A stretch of DNA of 64,000 bases from an uncultured Clostridia bacterium (lineage in GTDB: Bacteria > Bacillota_A > Clostridia > Christensenellales > Borkfalkiaceae): NCBI GenBank assembly GCA_934292955.1, contig CAKQXZ010000002.1:1-64000 (forward strand). The letters run 5' to 3'. How positions within the stretch are numbered: the stretch's first letter is position 1; each line of letters begins with the position of its first letter. The notes under the pieces were generated by a model. The model saw nothing but the letters and a program-made list of their open reading frames with translations, was not told the DNA's origin and searched no databases. The position numbers and the translations under genes are program-made. Positions 51,122 to 61,000 of the stretch are shown piece by piece.

Positions 51122-54100
51122 TTACTTGTTAAGACCAGAAATATCGGTCGTAACCGAGTAATTGCGAACGGTAATACCCGTAGTAAACGAGAGTATGCCG
51201 ACCGCGCTGTCGTTATCCGCGCCGAAACCTTCGATATTTTCGGCTGTAAGCACAAGTTTATCGTTGACGTAAAGTCTGAAGGTCGCGCCGTCGCGTAAAA
51301 GCCCTAATTTAACGTAATTGCCGTCTTTATACGCGCCCATATCGGCAACGCCGACTTCTGCGTTAAAGCCGTTTACACCCCACGCCCAACCGTCGTTCTG
51401 CCGTGCGATATAGCCTACTCTTCTTGCCATGTAGTTCGACGAGCCGTCAATATAGAAGAAGAAATCGTTCTGCGCGTTTCTCGTAACAATGCCGAATTTG
51501 GGGAATTTGTCGCCCATATCCTGCGTTACGGTGATTTCGGTTTCCGCATAGAACTTTGTACCGTTAACGCCCTTGAACATAGCGTACTGATCGCCTTTCA
51601 TAGTCTGTTCGGCAGTCGGAGTTTCGCCGCGGTCGTTTGAAAGATCCCAACCGGTCGTAGTGGAGAAACCGCCCGCTTTTCCGAACGTTTCACCGTTAAT
51701 GCCGTTGGCGTAAAGTTTGCTCATTTCCTCCACAACCGCTTTATCCGCGCTTGCCGAATAGTTCTTTACGATCATCGGCGTATTGAAGGACAAAAAGCCC
51801 ACAGCCGATTTCTGATCGTCTCCGAAAATATTGAAACTGTCGTAGAAAATAACCGTTTTGTTATTGCAGATAAGATAGAACTCGCTGCCCTTTCTTAAAA
51901 CCGCAAGCTTAACGAAATTGCCGTTTTTATACGAGATTCCGTCAACGCTGACCAGTTGTTCGGTGGCGTTCCAGTCCCAGTCGCTGTTATCCAGTTTACG
52001 CTGCGCGCAACCGACAACCGTATTGGTGTAATTAACCGCGTCTACATAAAAGAATATCGTGTTGGTGTAATAGTCGTCGCAACTCATTACAATGCCGAAC
52101 TTAGGAAACTTATCGCCCGAGTACGCTTTTTCCGCCGTAACCGAGAATTCGGCTTCGGCATAAAAATCTACGTCGTAAATGTTTTTGAAGTACGCGTACT
52201 GATCGGAAACGCCCTTCTGTTCGATATAACGTCCGTCTTCCGCGGAGTCGTTCGAAAGGTCATAGCCGTAACCCGTTTCAAGGTGTTTGGTGCCTTTAAC
52301 GTTGCCGAAATTAAGGCTGTCTTTTTCTATATGCGAAGAACCGCAGATTTCGTTGTTGTAAGAATAGGTCTTGAATTCAGAAATACCCGCGCATTCCGAA
52401 TCTTTTCCGAGAACGACTATTTCGCTCAGCGCGAGTTCGTCCGCGCCGCTTGCCGACGTCATATAAATCTTAATGCTCTTAACGGGCATTTCGTTGAATT
52501 CGGCAATAGCCGCTCCGCCGGGACGCATAAAGCTTACGTCGGCTTCGCAGTTCCAATCCCAGTCGAAAGGCAGGTTCTTAATAACCGCGGTTGCCGTTTT
52601 ACCGTCCGCTTTCTTATATTCGAATTCAACCTTGCTTATCGAAACGAAAGTCTTTGCGTAATCGTAAGAGTTATATATCATCAACCCGCGAACGGTCTTG
52701 AAAGTATCCCAGTTAAGCGTTATGACAGATTCGCCGCCGTTAGCCGCGTATTCGGTAACGAGATCGTATTCCTGATATTTAACGAGTTCGTCGGTTAATA
52801 AATCGGTCGTGCTGTCCGACTTGGTGTTACTCGCGGTAACTTTAGCCTGCGGAGCAATGTTTTTGTAACCCGACAAAAATTCGGGCAACGGCTGAACCGA
52901 CCAGGTAGGTCCGTTGGTATGCATAACGTCGACGCCTTCGCCGTTCTTCGTCCAGATAACTCTGTCGAGAGCGAGCGCTCTGCCGTCCGCGATACTCGAA
53001 CGGTTTTTGAAAGTATGATATGCAATGAACGTTTCGTCGCCGCACTGAATGAAGCTGTGGTGTCCCGCGCTGACGATATGGCTCCAGTTGGCAACGTCGG
53101 AAGAAACGACTATGCCGCCGTCGTCTTCGTCGACTTTAACAAAGTCGCCGAGCGGAGAATCCGCAATCGCCTGTTTTACGCGATAACGGTCGTCCTGATA
53201 TCCGAACGCGCTGAACGTAAGATAATACTTGCCGTTACGGTAAACCATAAACGGACCTTCGTTAACGCCGCCTTCAGAAACTTTCTGCTTGCTTTCGTTG
53301 TTAACGCCGCCCGCCACCGTCAGATATCCGGGGTAAGTGAGCATTTTAAGCGTGGAATAATCGGGGGTAAGCCAGTCTTTCATCTTCATTCCGTAAATGA
53401 AAGAGCCTTCGCCGTAATCGTTATAGTAACTGAAATAAAGGTATTTATCGCCGTTCGACGGATCGATAAAGGGGCTTGCGTCAAGCGCGTGAGTGCGCGC
53501 GAGTCCGGGGTTTGCCTTTTCGAGCGCGGCGATTACCGGGTTATTTACGGTAACGTCGAACACCGGCTGCGAAGCCGAAAGCAGATTGCCGTCCGAATCC
53601 TTTCTTCCGTCGGGAGAAACGAACGGTCCCGCGGGCGAAGCCGAATACGCAACCGACAGACAAAGTCTGTTGTTCGCGTTCTGGTTATACGCGTTGTAGA
53701 ACATGTAATAAAGTTTCGCCTTTGCGTCGTAAATGACTTCGGGCGCCCAGTAGTTGTTAACAGCCCAGCTCGCTTCGTAATCGGGCATGTAAGCAATTCC
53801 CGTGCATTCCCAGTGCGAAAGGTCTTTGGATCTCCACGCCTGAAAACCGTGGCAGCCTATCTCGTCGCTCGTTCCGTAGGCGTAAAAATAACCCTTTTCG
53901 CTGCCTTCCGAAACATAGATTACCGACGGGTCGGCAACCTGAAATTCAAGCGTGTTGACGTAAAACAGATTGCTGTTATACCCCGTACTTACCGACTCGA
54001 CCTTGCTGAGCATTTCGGCGTCGTAATTATTTGAGTTAAGAACGGTTTCTTTCGCGTTCGCGTTGCCCGTACAAGCCGCCGCAAGCCCGCTTATTAAACC

Positions 54101-54139
54101 GACCGAAAGAAGTATTGAAACTATCTTATTCTTTTTCAT
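51122..54139 (-). CDS. Multi-domain GH43 lipoprotein
   Basis: 1005 residues. The lipobox is GLAAAC. The GH43 propeller (about 45-420) shows VADPSVIYV (Asp near 70), NNYWAPEVIYDAKAKLYYMFY, ALDASPFIDP and GVNEGPFMVYRNGKYYLTF (Glu near 291). A beta-sandwich of F5/8 type follows (about 430-590). Two copies of a concanavalin-like module follow (about 600-810 and 820-1000) sharing GDKFPKFGIV, FFYxD and AVGxLSFxT. The same module is in the 1201-residue protein of this operon. It is a surface arabinan/xylan-type debranching enzyme. Last gene of the second transport operon. Confidence 0.85.
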   Translation of the reverse strand: MKKNKIVSILLSVGLISGLAAACTGNANAKETVLNSNNYDAEMLSKVESVSTGYNSNLFYVNTLEFQVADPSVIYVSEGSEKGYFYAYGTSDEIGCHGFQAWRSKDLSHWECTGIAYMPDYEASWAVNNYWAPEVIYDAKAKLYYMFYNAYNQNANNRLCLSVAYSASPAGPFVSPDGRKDSDGNLLSASQPVFDVTVNNPVIAALEKANPGLARTHALDASPFIDPSNGDKYLYFSYYNDYGEGSFIYGMKMKDWLTPDYSTLKMLTYPGYLTVAGGVNNESKQKVSEGGVNEGPFMVYRNGKYYLTFSAFGYQDDRYRVKQAIADSPLGDFVKVDEDDGGIVVSSDVANWSHIVSAGHHSFIQCGDETFIAYHTFKNRSSIADGRALALDRVIWTKNGEGVDVMHTNGPTWSVQPLPEFLSGYKNIAPQAKVTASNTKSDSTTDLLTDELVKYQEYDLVTEYAANGGESVITLNWDTFKTVRGLMIYNSYDYAKTFVSISKVEFEYKKADGKTATAVIKNLPFDWDWNCEADVSFMRPGGAAIAEFNEMPVKSIKIYMTSASGADELALSEIVVLGKDSECAGISEFKTYSYNNEICGSSHIEKDSLNFGNVKGTKHLETGYGYDLSNDSAEDGRYIEQKGVSDQYAYFKNIYDVDFYAEAEFSVTAEKAYSGDKFPKFGIVMSCDDYYTNTIFFYVDAVNYTNTVVGCAQRKLDNSDWDWNATEQLVSVDGISYKNGNFVKLAVLRKGSEFYLICNNKTVIFYDSFNIFGDDQKSAVGFLSFNTPMIVKNYSASADKAVVEEMSKLYANGINGETFGKAGGFSTTTGWDLSNDRGETPTAEQTMKGDQYAMFKGVNGTKFYAETEITVTQDMGDKFPKFGIVTRNAQNDFFFYIDGSSNYMARRVGYIARQNDGWAWGVNGFNAEVGVADMGAYKDGNYVKLGLLRDGATFRLYVNDKLVLTAENIEGFGADNDSAVGILSFTTGITVRNYSVTTDISGLNK

Positions 54140-54170
54140 ATTTTAATTCTCCCGAAAAAACAGAGTAACG

Positions 54171-55079
54171 TCAGGACTTAATACCGCTTGCCGCAATACC
54201 TTCGATAAAGAAATCCTGCGCGATGAGATAAATGATAAGCGTAGGAATGAGCGCAACGACGGTAGCCGCCATAACTATGCTAGGTTTTTGCGCGTAAGTA
54301 ACCGCAAACGAACGCAGCGCGACCTGCAAAGTAAACAGATCCGACGACTGCAGATAGATATACGGCGCGAAATAATCGTTGTATCCGCCAATAAATCCGA
54401 GCAAGCCCTGAGCAATAAGCGCAGGCATAGAAAGGGGTACCATAATGCGGAAGAACATTCCAAGGTAACTTTCGCCGTCAAGTTTGGCGGCTTCTATGAG
54501 GCTGTCGGGTATTCCGCTGAAGAACTGCCGCATAAAGAATACGCAGGCAGCCGCCCCGAACATACCGGGAATCATAAGCGGCAGCGGAGTATCGACCCAC
54601 CCCAACATATCGTAAATAGAGAACTGCGGCGCGATCATAATTGTGCCGGGTATCATCATCGTAGCGAGCAATACGCCGTACATAACGTTTTTCGCGCGGA
54701 ACTTGAGTTTTGCAAACGCATACGCCGAAAGCGAAGAAGTAAGCAACCCTATCAGAGTAGGCGGCACGATATAAAGCACCGTGTTTATGAAACTCTTAAG
54801 CAAAGTGGGCATCGCGCTGTCCATATTAGCACGGTACTTGAACACTTCTTTATACCCTTCGAGTACGAACCCGCCCGACGGAAACCATTCAAAGCGCAGC
54901 GACGACGAATCCTGCCACGTCTTGAACGACGTTAAAAGAACCACCGAGAACGGGAAAATAATGATCAGCGTATACAGACAAAGCACGACGTATATAGCGA
55001 CTTTACCCGCAATATTCTTTTTCCTGCTTTTTTTGTAAACGGTAGCGGCACCGTTTTCGATATAAGCGTTATTCGTCAT
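54171..55079 (-). CDS. Carbohydrate ABC transporter permease (MalG type)
   Basis: 302 residues, six helices predicted. The EAA loop is EAAKLDGESYLGMFFRIMVPLSMPAL. Second permease of the CUT1-type importer. It overlaps the first permease by 11 nt, so translation is coupled. No ATPase is encoded nearby. Confidence 0.92.
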   Translation of the reverse strand: MTNNAYIENGAATVYKKSRKKNIAGKVAIYVVLCLYTLIIIFPFSVVLLTSFKTWQDSSSLRFEWFPSGGFVLEGYKEVFKYRANMDSAMPTLLKSFINTVLYIVPPTLIGLLTSSLSAYAFAKLKFRAKNVMYGVLLATMMIPGTIMIAPQFSIYDMLGWVDTPLPLMIPGMFGAAACVFFMRQFFSGIPDSLIEAAKLDGESYLGMFFRIMVPLSMPALIAQGLLGFIGGYNDYFAPYIYLQSSDLFTLQVALRSFAVTYAQKPSIVMAATVVALIPTLIIYLIAQDFFIEGIAASGIKS

Positions 55080-56031
55080 AATTCACCCAATACTTCGAAA
55101 CGACAAACTGTATAACGGTAACCACAAGAATCATTGCCGAAAGTATCCACGCGCTCGCGCTCGCTTCTCCCATACTGTTATCGTATTCGAATACCCGTCT
55201 GTAAAGATAGAATACTATTGTTACGCCGTCCGAGTTCGGTCCGCCGTCCGAACTTAAAACGTTTGTCACCGCAAACGATTGCAACGCCCCGATGACTCCC
55301 ATTACCAGAAGATAGAAACTCGTGGGCGAAATGGAAGGAAGAACGATATTGAAAAAGGTCTTGAATCCCCCCGCTCCGTCTATTTTAGCCGCTTCTATCA
55401 TGTTATTGTTAACGTTCGTAAGCGCGGCGGTATAAAGAACGATGCCGAAGCCCATTCCCGACCACACGCTCATAATAATTACCGCCCAGGTGTAATATTT
55501 CGAATCGCCGAGCCAGTCGATCGCATTTTCGCCCGCGCGACCCAAAATCTGATTGATAATGCCGTAATTTGTGTTGAACATATATTTCCACATCAACGTC
55601 ACGGCAACTACCGAACAAACGTAAGGAATAAAGAAAACCGTGCGGAAAATTTTCTTTCCGCGGATAGGTTTACTTAAAAGATATGCAATCAACAGGGCGA
55701 AAACCTGACTTATCAGTACGCTCGACCCCATTTTGAAAGTATTGCCTATGGAATGAATGAATACGGGATCGGTAAGAACGGTTTTGAAGTTCTCGAATCC
55801 CGCGGGTTCCGAACCTTCGAATCCGAAACCTTTCATATGCAAAAACGCCATCGCAAACGCAAGAACGAGCGGAATAAGCCCGAACAACACAAACCCTATA
55901 AGGGGAATGGAAGCAAGCAAAGTCCCCGCGACTTCTTCTTTGTTTATGCGTTTTTTCCGTTTTACGCCGCCGCCGATAGCAGGTGCCGCCCCGCTGCCGG
56001 TTGCGACGGACGAACCACGTCCGGTACTCAT
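55069..56031 (-). CDS. Carbohydrate ABC transporter permease (MalF/UgpA type)
   Basis: About 320 residues from the ATG at 56031 (AAGGAG upstream); the frame is open 38 codons further but that is not conserved-looking. A Gly/Ser-rich cytoplasmic N-terminus precedes six helices. The EAA loop is EAAKIDGAGGFKTFFNIVLPSISP. Partner of the permease at 54171. Confidence 0.91.
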   Translation of the reverse strand: MSTGRGSSVATGSGAAPAIGGGVKRKKRINKEEVAGTLLASIPLIGFVLFGLIPLVLAFAMAFLHMKGFGFEGSEPAGFENFKTVLTDPVFIHSIGNTFKMGSSVLISQVFALLIAYLLSKPIRGKKIFRTVFFIPYVCSVVAVTLMWKYMFNTNYGIINQILGRAGENAIDWLGDSKYYTWAVIIMSVWSGMGFGIVLYTAALTNVNNNMIEAAKIDGAGGFKTFFNIVLPSISPTSFYLLVMGVIGALQSFAVTNVLSSDGGPNSDGVTIVFYLYRRVFEYDNSMGEASASAWILSAMILVVTVIQFVVSKYWVNYDE

Positions 56032-56148
56032 TGTTTTTTCTCCTTTATCAAGCTGCGGGAATAAATAAACTCCCGCGTTTTGCCGTAACGCGCGCCTTGC
56101 AATTTTTTTGGAATATATCTGCAAGGCAACGCGCTTTGCCGTCAAAAA

Positions 56149-57951
56149 TTATTTTTTGGTGTATTCTTTAAGCAGCTCCCACGTCTTGATATATTTGCTG
56201 TCCGTTTCGAACTGCGAAAGGGTCTTTTTGCCGTTTCTTACGTCGCCGTTAAGAACGCCCGCCCAGTCGTCTATCCACTTTTTATCTCTGAGATACCACC
56301 AGTCGCCCGGCGTTTCGTATTCGGCTGCACGAACGAAAACTATGGAGTTTTTGGGGTTGCTGTCACTCTGAAGGAATACTTCGGAGTTAGCAAGATCTTT
56401 CTGCGAAGGAATAGCGAATCCCGACTTGGCTTGAGCCGCCTGTCCTGTCTTGCCGCCGATATATTCGGCAAACTTCCACGCCGCGTTTTTCTTGGTAGAT
56501 TTGGCGTTTATGCAAAGCGCAACGCTGCCGGAGTGACCTGCCTGAACGCCGTGAACGGCGATATTTCCGTCCTGATCGTAAGTCTTATACTGCGGCAGGG
56601 GCGCAACGTCCCATTTATACTTGCCGTCCATCTGTTCTCTGAAACCTACAACGTTCCATCTCCCGTCTACGAGCATGGCAAGTTCGCCTTTTGCAAACGC
56701 AGCCGTCTTGCCCGCGTCGCCGCCGAGCGATGTCGGAGCGGGGCAAATGCCGTAACCGTAAAGATCGTCTTCTACTTTATCCGTCGTTTTCTGTCCGATA
56801 CGAACGAATTCGACAAACGCGTCTCTCTGCGAAGGCAGTTCGTTAAGAATGCCGTCTTCTTTTGCTTCAAGAACTTCGGGTCTTATCGTTCTGCTGCCCG
56901 CAGCCGCTTTTGTATCTACGAGTTTATCCGCCCATTCGATAATTTCGCCCGCGTTGTATTTGTTTCCGTTAACGGTAAAACCGTCGGTTACGTTATCGGC
57001 AACGATATAGTTCTTTGTGCTGTCCATCAGCGTGAAATCCCAATATCCGCCGTTGTATGCCGCGTCGTCGGTCTTGACGTATTCGATACAGTCTCCGCCG
57101 ACCGACCAGCCGTAGTTGAACCACCATTCGGTGAAGTAGCCGTAAACGTTGCTCTTGCTGTATTTAGAGCGAACTTCTTTCTGAACGAGTTGAGAAAGCG
57201 TTACGCATTCGTCCCAGCTCATAGGAACCTGATTGTTGAAATATTTCTTGCCGCCGAGTTCGAAGTAACCTTTTTCTTTAACTTCGCCTTCGATTCCGTA
57301 TTCGGCTTTGGTCTTCCCGCGCGAATCCTTTGCCCCGCCGTTGAAAGCCGCAAGGTCTTCCGCCGCAACGCTTATAGTCGTAACGCCGGAGTCTTCGAAA
57401 TAAGTTTCGTTATAATAAATAACGGTAGGACCTATATCTTTGGGAATACCCCAGTAGTGCGCGTCGGGACCGTCCTGCGTGGTGGTTTTAACGTCATATT
57501 TGAAGCGGTTAACCGAAGTTTCCCACATTTCTTCTATTTTAACTTCGCTACTCGTTTTAAGATAGTTATCGAGCGGTTCGAGATACCCGAGCCCCGCATA
57601 CGATTTGAAATCGGAGTCGCCGACGTAAAGAATATCTACCGACGCCTTAGACTGTCTTAACGCGAGTTTTGCTTTTTCGCCGTAGCCGTCGCTGCCCTGC
57701 GTTTCGTATTTAACTTTGATTACGCCTTTGTTTATTTCGTTGAATTGTTTAACTAAGGTCTGGAATACGTCAAGTTCGTTTTCGTCGCCGTATCCCCAGA
57801 AAGTAATGGTGGTTTCGCCGCCGGGACCGGGTCTGATATTGCCCGACGAATCGAGATCAACGTCGCCGCCGCCGGTTTTATTACAAGCCGAAACTCCCGC
57901 GGCAATCATTCCCGACAGTAACAACGATAAGATTTTAAGTGATTTTCTCAT
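56149..57951 (-). CDS. Extracellular sugar-binding lipoprotein (family 1)
   Basis: 600 residues. Lipobox GVSAC, then a Gly/Asp linker and TTITFWGYGDENELDVFQTLVKQFNE, typical of family-1 sugar-binding proteins. KGELAMLVDGRWNVVGFRE is the usual late motif. Large size suggests an oligosaccharide ligand. It feeds the two permeases downstream. AGGAG precedes the ATG. A strong hairpin separates it from the upstream 1201-residue gene. Confidence 0.9.
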   Translation of the reverse strand: MRKSLKILSLLLSGMIAAGVSACNKTGGGDVDLDSSGNIRPGPGGETTITFWGYGDENELDVFQTLVKQFNEINKGVIKVKYETQGSDGYGEKAKLALRQSKASVDILYVGDSDFKSYAGLGYLEPLDNYLKTSSEVKIEEMWETSVNRFKYDVKTTTQDGPDAHYWGIPKDIGPTVIYYNETYFEDSGVTTISVAAEDLAAFNGGAKDSRGKTKAEYGIEGEVKEKGYFELGGKKYFNNQVPMSWDECVTLSQLVQKEVRSKYSKSNVYGYFTEWWFNYGWSVGGDCIEYVKTDDAAYNGGYWDFTLMDSTKNYIVADNVTDGFTVNGNKYNAGEIIEWADKLVDTKAAAGSRTIRPEVLEAKEDGILNELPSQRDAFVEFVRIGQKTTDKVEDDLYGYGICPAPTSLGGDAGKTAAFAKGELAMLVDGRWNVVGFREQMDGKYKWDVAPLPQYKTYDQDGNIAVHGVQAGHSGSVALCINAKSTKKNAAWKFAEYIGGKTGQAAQAKSGFAIPSQKDLANSEVFLQSDSNPKNSIVFVRAAEYETPGDWWYLRDKKWIDDWAGVLNGDVRNGKKTLSQFETDSKYIKTWELLKEYTKK

Positions 57952-57977
57952 GATTTTCTCCTATTTCGGTTAATTTT

Positions 57978-58003
57978 GTCCGCCGCTTTTTAAGGCGGCG
58001 GAC
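57978..58003 (-). other. Strong intercistronic hairpin, possible attenuating terminator
   Basis: A 9-bp GC-rich stem GTCCGCCGC / GCGGCGGAC with an 8-nt loop. On the minus strand it is followed by CAAAATTAACC, a weak tract. It lies between the 1201-residue gene and the binding-protein gene and could limit or tune read-through. Confidence 0.55.
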
Positions 58004-58086
58004 TATTTTGCCTTTTACCGCATTCGGACTTATTACCCGAACGCTTTCTTAAATGTTTTTTGTTGAGTTATTAACGTCTAACGGTA

Positions 58087-61000
58087 TTACGCTCTGCCGA
58101 CTGTATCGTTACTTCTGAGATACGGCCTCCAACTGTTATCGTTCGGATATAACTGTCCGCCGATATCGATTTTTACTCTTTCGGTCGTCTGATCAACGCC
58201 GATTAAATGCTCGTTGGCAATAAAGAATTCGATATAAAGCGTATCTTCGGTTTCTCCGTCGATATACTTCATAGCAGCGTCTGTAACCCAACCGGTGTGG
58301 TAAACTTCACCGCCGAAAACATATATTCTCGCAGCGTGCGTATTATCCGTTCCGAACAGTTCGAGATTTACATGCAAATGCCATGTTCCCGCACCTATAA
58401 GTTGTCTGTTTACATCGATAGACTCTGCTGTAATTTTGAACATCATATACAGACCGTCGTCGCCAAGGAATGCAGAATACTGACCATTTTCGGCATGACA
58501 ATTTTCAAAGGTGTTGTCAGCCCAATCGGAAACGTCGCCGTCTATCTTGCGTGCGGTACCCGTTTTAATACCTTTTGCGGTAACGAAAATGTTACGCGTT
58601 CCGGGATCCGCATCGGGCATAAACCAGAAGTCGCCGTCAACAATAGCGCAGCCTGTTTCGCCGCCCGTTTTCCATGCAAAGCCTGCGGGAATATATGCGG
58701 AATCTCTATCGTAACCGTCGATACAAGAGTAAGAAATGAAGGCTTCTGCCTTGGTATGAGCCTTGCCGTTTTCAACGGTGCTTACAAACTTAACGGCATT
58801 GATCTGACGCGTGCCGAATTCCCAACGTGAGAAAAGTCCGTTAGCCGAAGCATAACGCTGCAAGTTATCGGGCAGTTTAAGTTCGAAGTTGGTTTTTTCC
58901 CACCAGTTGCCGTTGCTGTTAACAAAATTGTTGTGAATTACGTCGTAGAAAACATACATACCGTCTTCGGCCATCGTTGCGTAAACGGTAACTTTTCTGC
59001 CGTCGGAAGCGGGAATAACCACGGGGTTGGTAAGATCGTCAGCCGACCAGTCGCTTATATCGCCGTCGACCGTTTTCGTCGAACGGTAAATCTTCATCGA
59101 AGTAAGTTTTTCGTTAAGCGCGTCGGGATCGGTAATCGTAACCGCGTCTTTAACGTACATTTCCATATTGAAGTTGACTACAGCCGCGGCAACTTTTTCG
59201 TCTTCGCCGAATACGTCTTTAAGCATATTGACTACTTTGCCTTCGGAAATGAACCATGCGTCTTTTCCTACTTTCGCTACCGCAAGAGTAATAAAGCTCT
59301 TATCGGTCTTATAGTCGAAGCTCGTACCGGCGGGATATTCAACGGGATACTGATTGTTATAAGTCCACTGGAAAGCCGACCAGCAGCCGTTCCAGTTCCA
59401 GTCTTTCGCGCCGGCGGTTTCAGGTCTGAAGAATACCTGCGACCAACCGTTGTTGTAGTAATCGTTTGCATTCGCGTCTTTAGCAAGGTCGAGAGCCCAG
59501 AACCACAAACCTTTTTCCGAACGGAAAGCAAGACCGGCTTTCGCATAATTATCGGCAGCCGTAAGTCCCGCTATGGAAATCTTAGCTTCCGCATAGAAGT
59601 CCGCCGCATAAACGCTGCTGAAGTAAAGCTGCGCTTCTGCCGCGCCGGTATTGTGAACCGTTCCGTTTTCGAACTTCCAGCCGCTGCTGTAAGAGTAAGC
59701 GGGCGCGCCTTCGACGGTCATTCCGCCAAAGCCGTTTTCGCTGTCGACTCTTTCTACGCCGAGTGCTTCGCATATAGCCTTATCGAACGCGGCGTAACCG
59801 TCAAGACCGTAATGCAGTCCGTCGGGGTTGAACCACTTCATCGTGCTTCCGGTCGAATCGGCAGTGATGACGCTCGCCATATCTATATAATGAATAGCAT
59901 CGTCGTTTTTCGCAAGTTCCGCAACGTGAGCGTTAACCTTGTCGTATTCGCCCCACATAAGCGGGAACATCATATTGTGAACAAGACCTACATAATAGAT
60001 TTCGGTCTGCGGGAAGTTTGTTTTGAGCATTGCAAACAGTTTATCGAGCATTACGATAGTCTGTTCGCCCGTCACGCCGTTATCTATATCGTTAACGCCG
60101 ATATGCATAACGATATTCTGCGGTTTATACATAGCGTTAAGCGTGCCGACCATGTTCTGCCAGTATTCTATTCTGGTTCCTCCTACGCCTTCGTTCGCCG
60201 ATGTTTCGGTCGTGAACGAATTGTTGTAAGAATACCAGAACGCGGTGTCGATATAACTGTCGCCTATAAACAGATTCTGTTTTTCGACGCTGTTTATTCT
60301 GTACTGTTCAAGAGCCTGTTCGTCGGTTACGAGTTTGTAATCTTTAACGTCGAAAATAATGTTGAACGAAGCGATACCTATAAAAGCTTCTTCGTCAAAA
60401 TCGATACCGGCCGAAACCGTTCCTACGGGATTACCGTTGGCAAAAAGTCTGAACGCGCCGTTCTGACGATATACGCCGAGAGTGACGTAATTGCCGTCGG
60501 TATAAGCAGCCGAAGTCCCACCGAGGGAAGCAAGCCCGCGGTAGTTACCCGCCCATGCTCCTACGCCGGCACGGTTGTTATAACCTACGTTTACGGAATT
60601 TTCGTTAACGGTTTCTCCGTCAGCGGAAACTGCGTCTACATAATAGAAGAAACCTTTCGCGCCGTCGGCACTCGTTACCACAAAGCCGAATTTACTCCAC
60701 TTTTCGCCGTTGCGAATTTCTTTAAGCGAGAATTTTGCTTCTGCATAGTAGTTAAGAAGGTTGGAGTTGCGCATGTAAATGTAGTTGTCTTTATTGTCTA
60801 CATCGGTGTTGTAAATGTGCGCGTTTTCGCTGTTGTCGTCATAATCCACGTTCCAGACGGAAGAAGCGGGAAGATTCTCGTTTGCGTTACCCCATACCAT
60901 TCCGTATTCGAGATAGGGATTAGCTTCAAAACCGTCGCTCGTAACTTTTACGAAAGTGTGAACGTTTTTGTAATCTACGCCGTAAGTAGTATCGAATACC

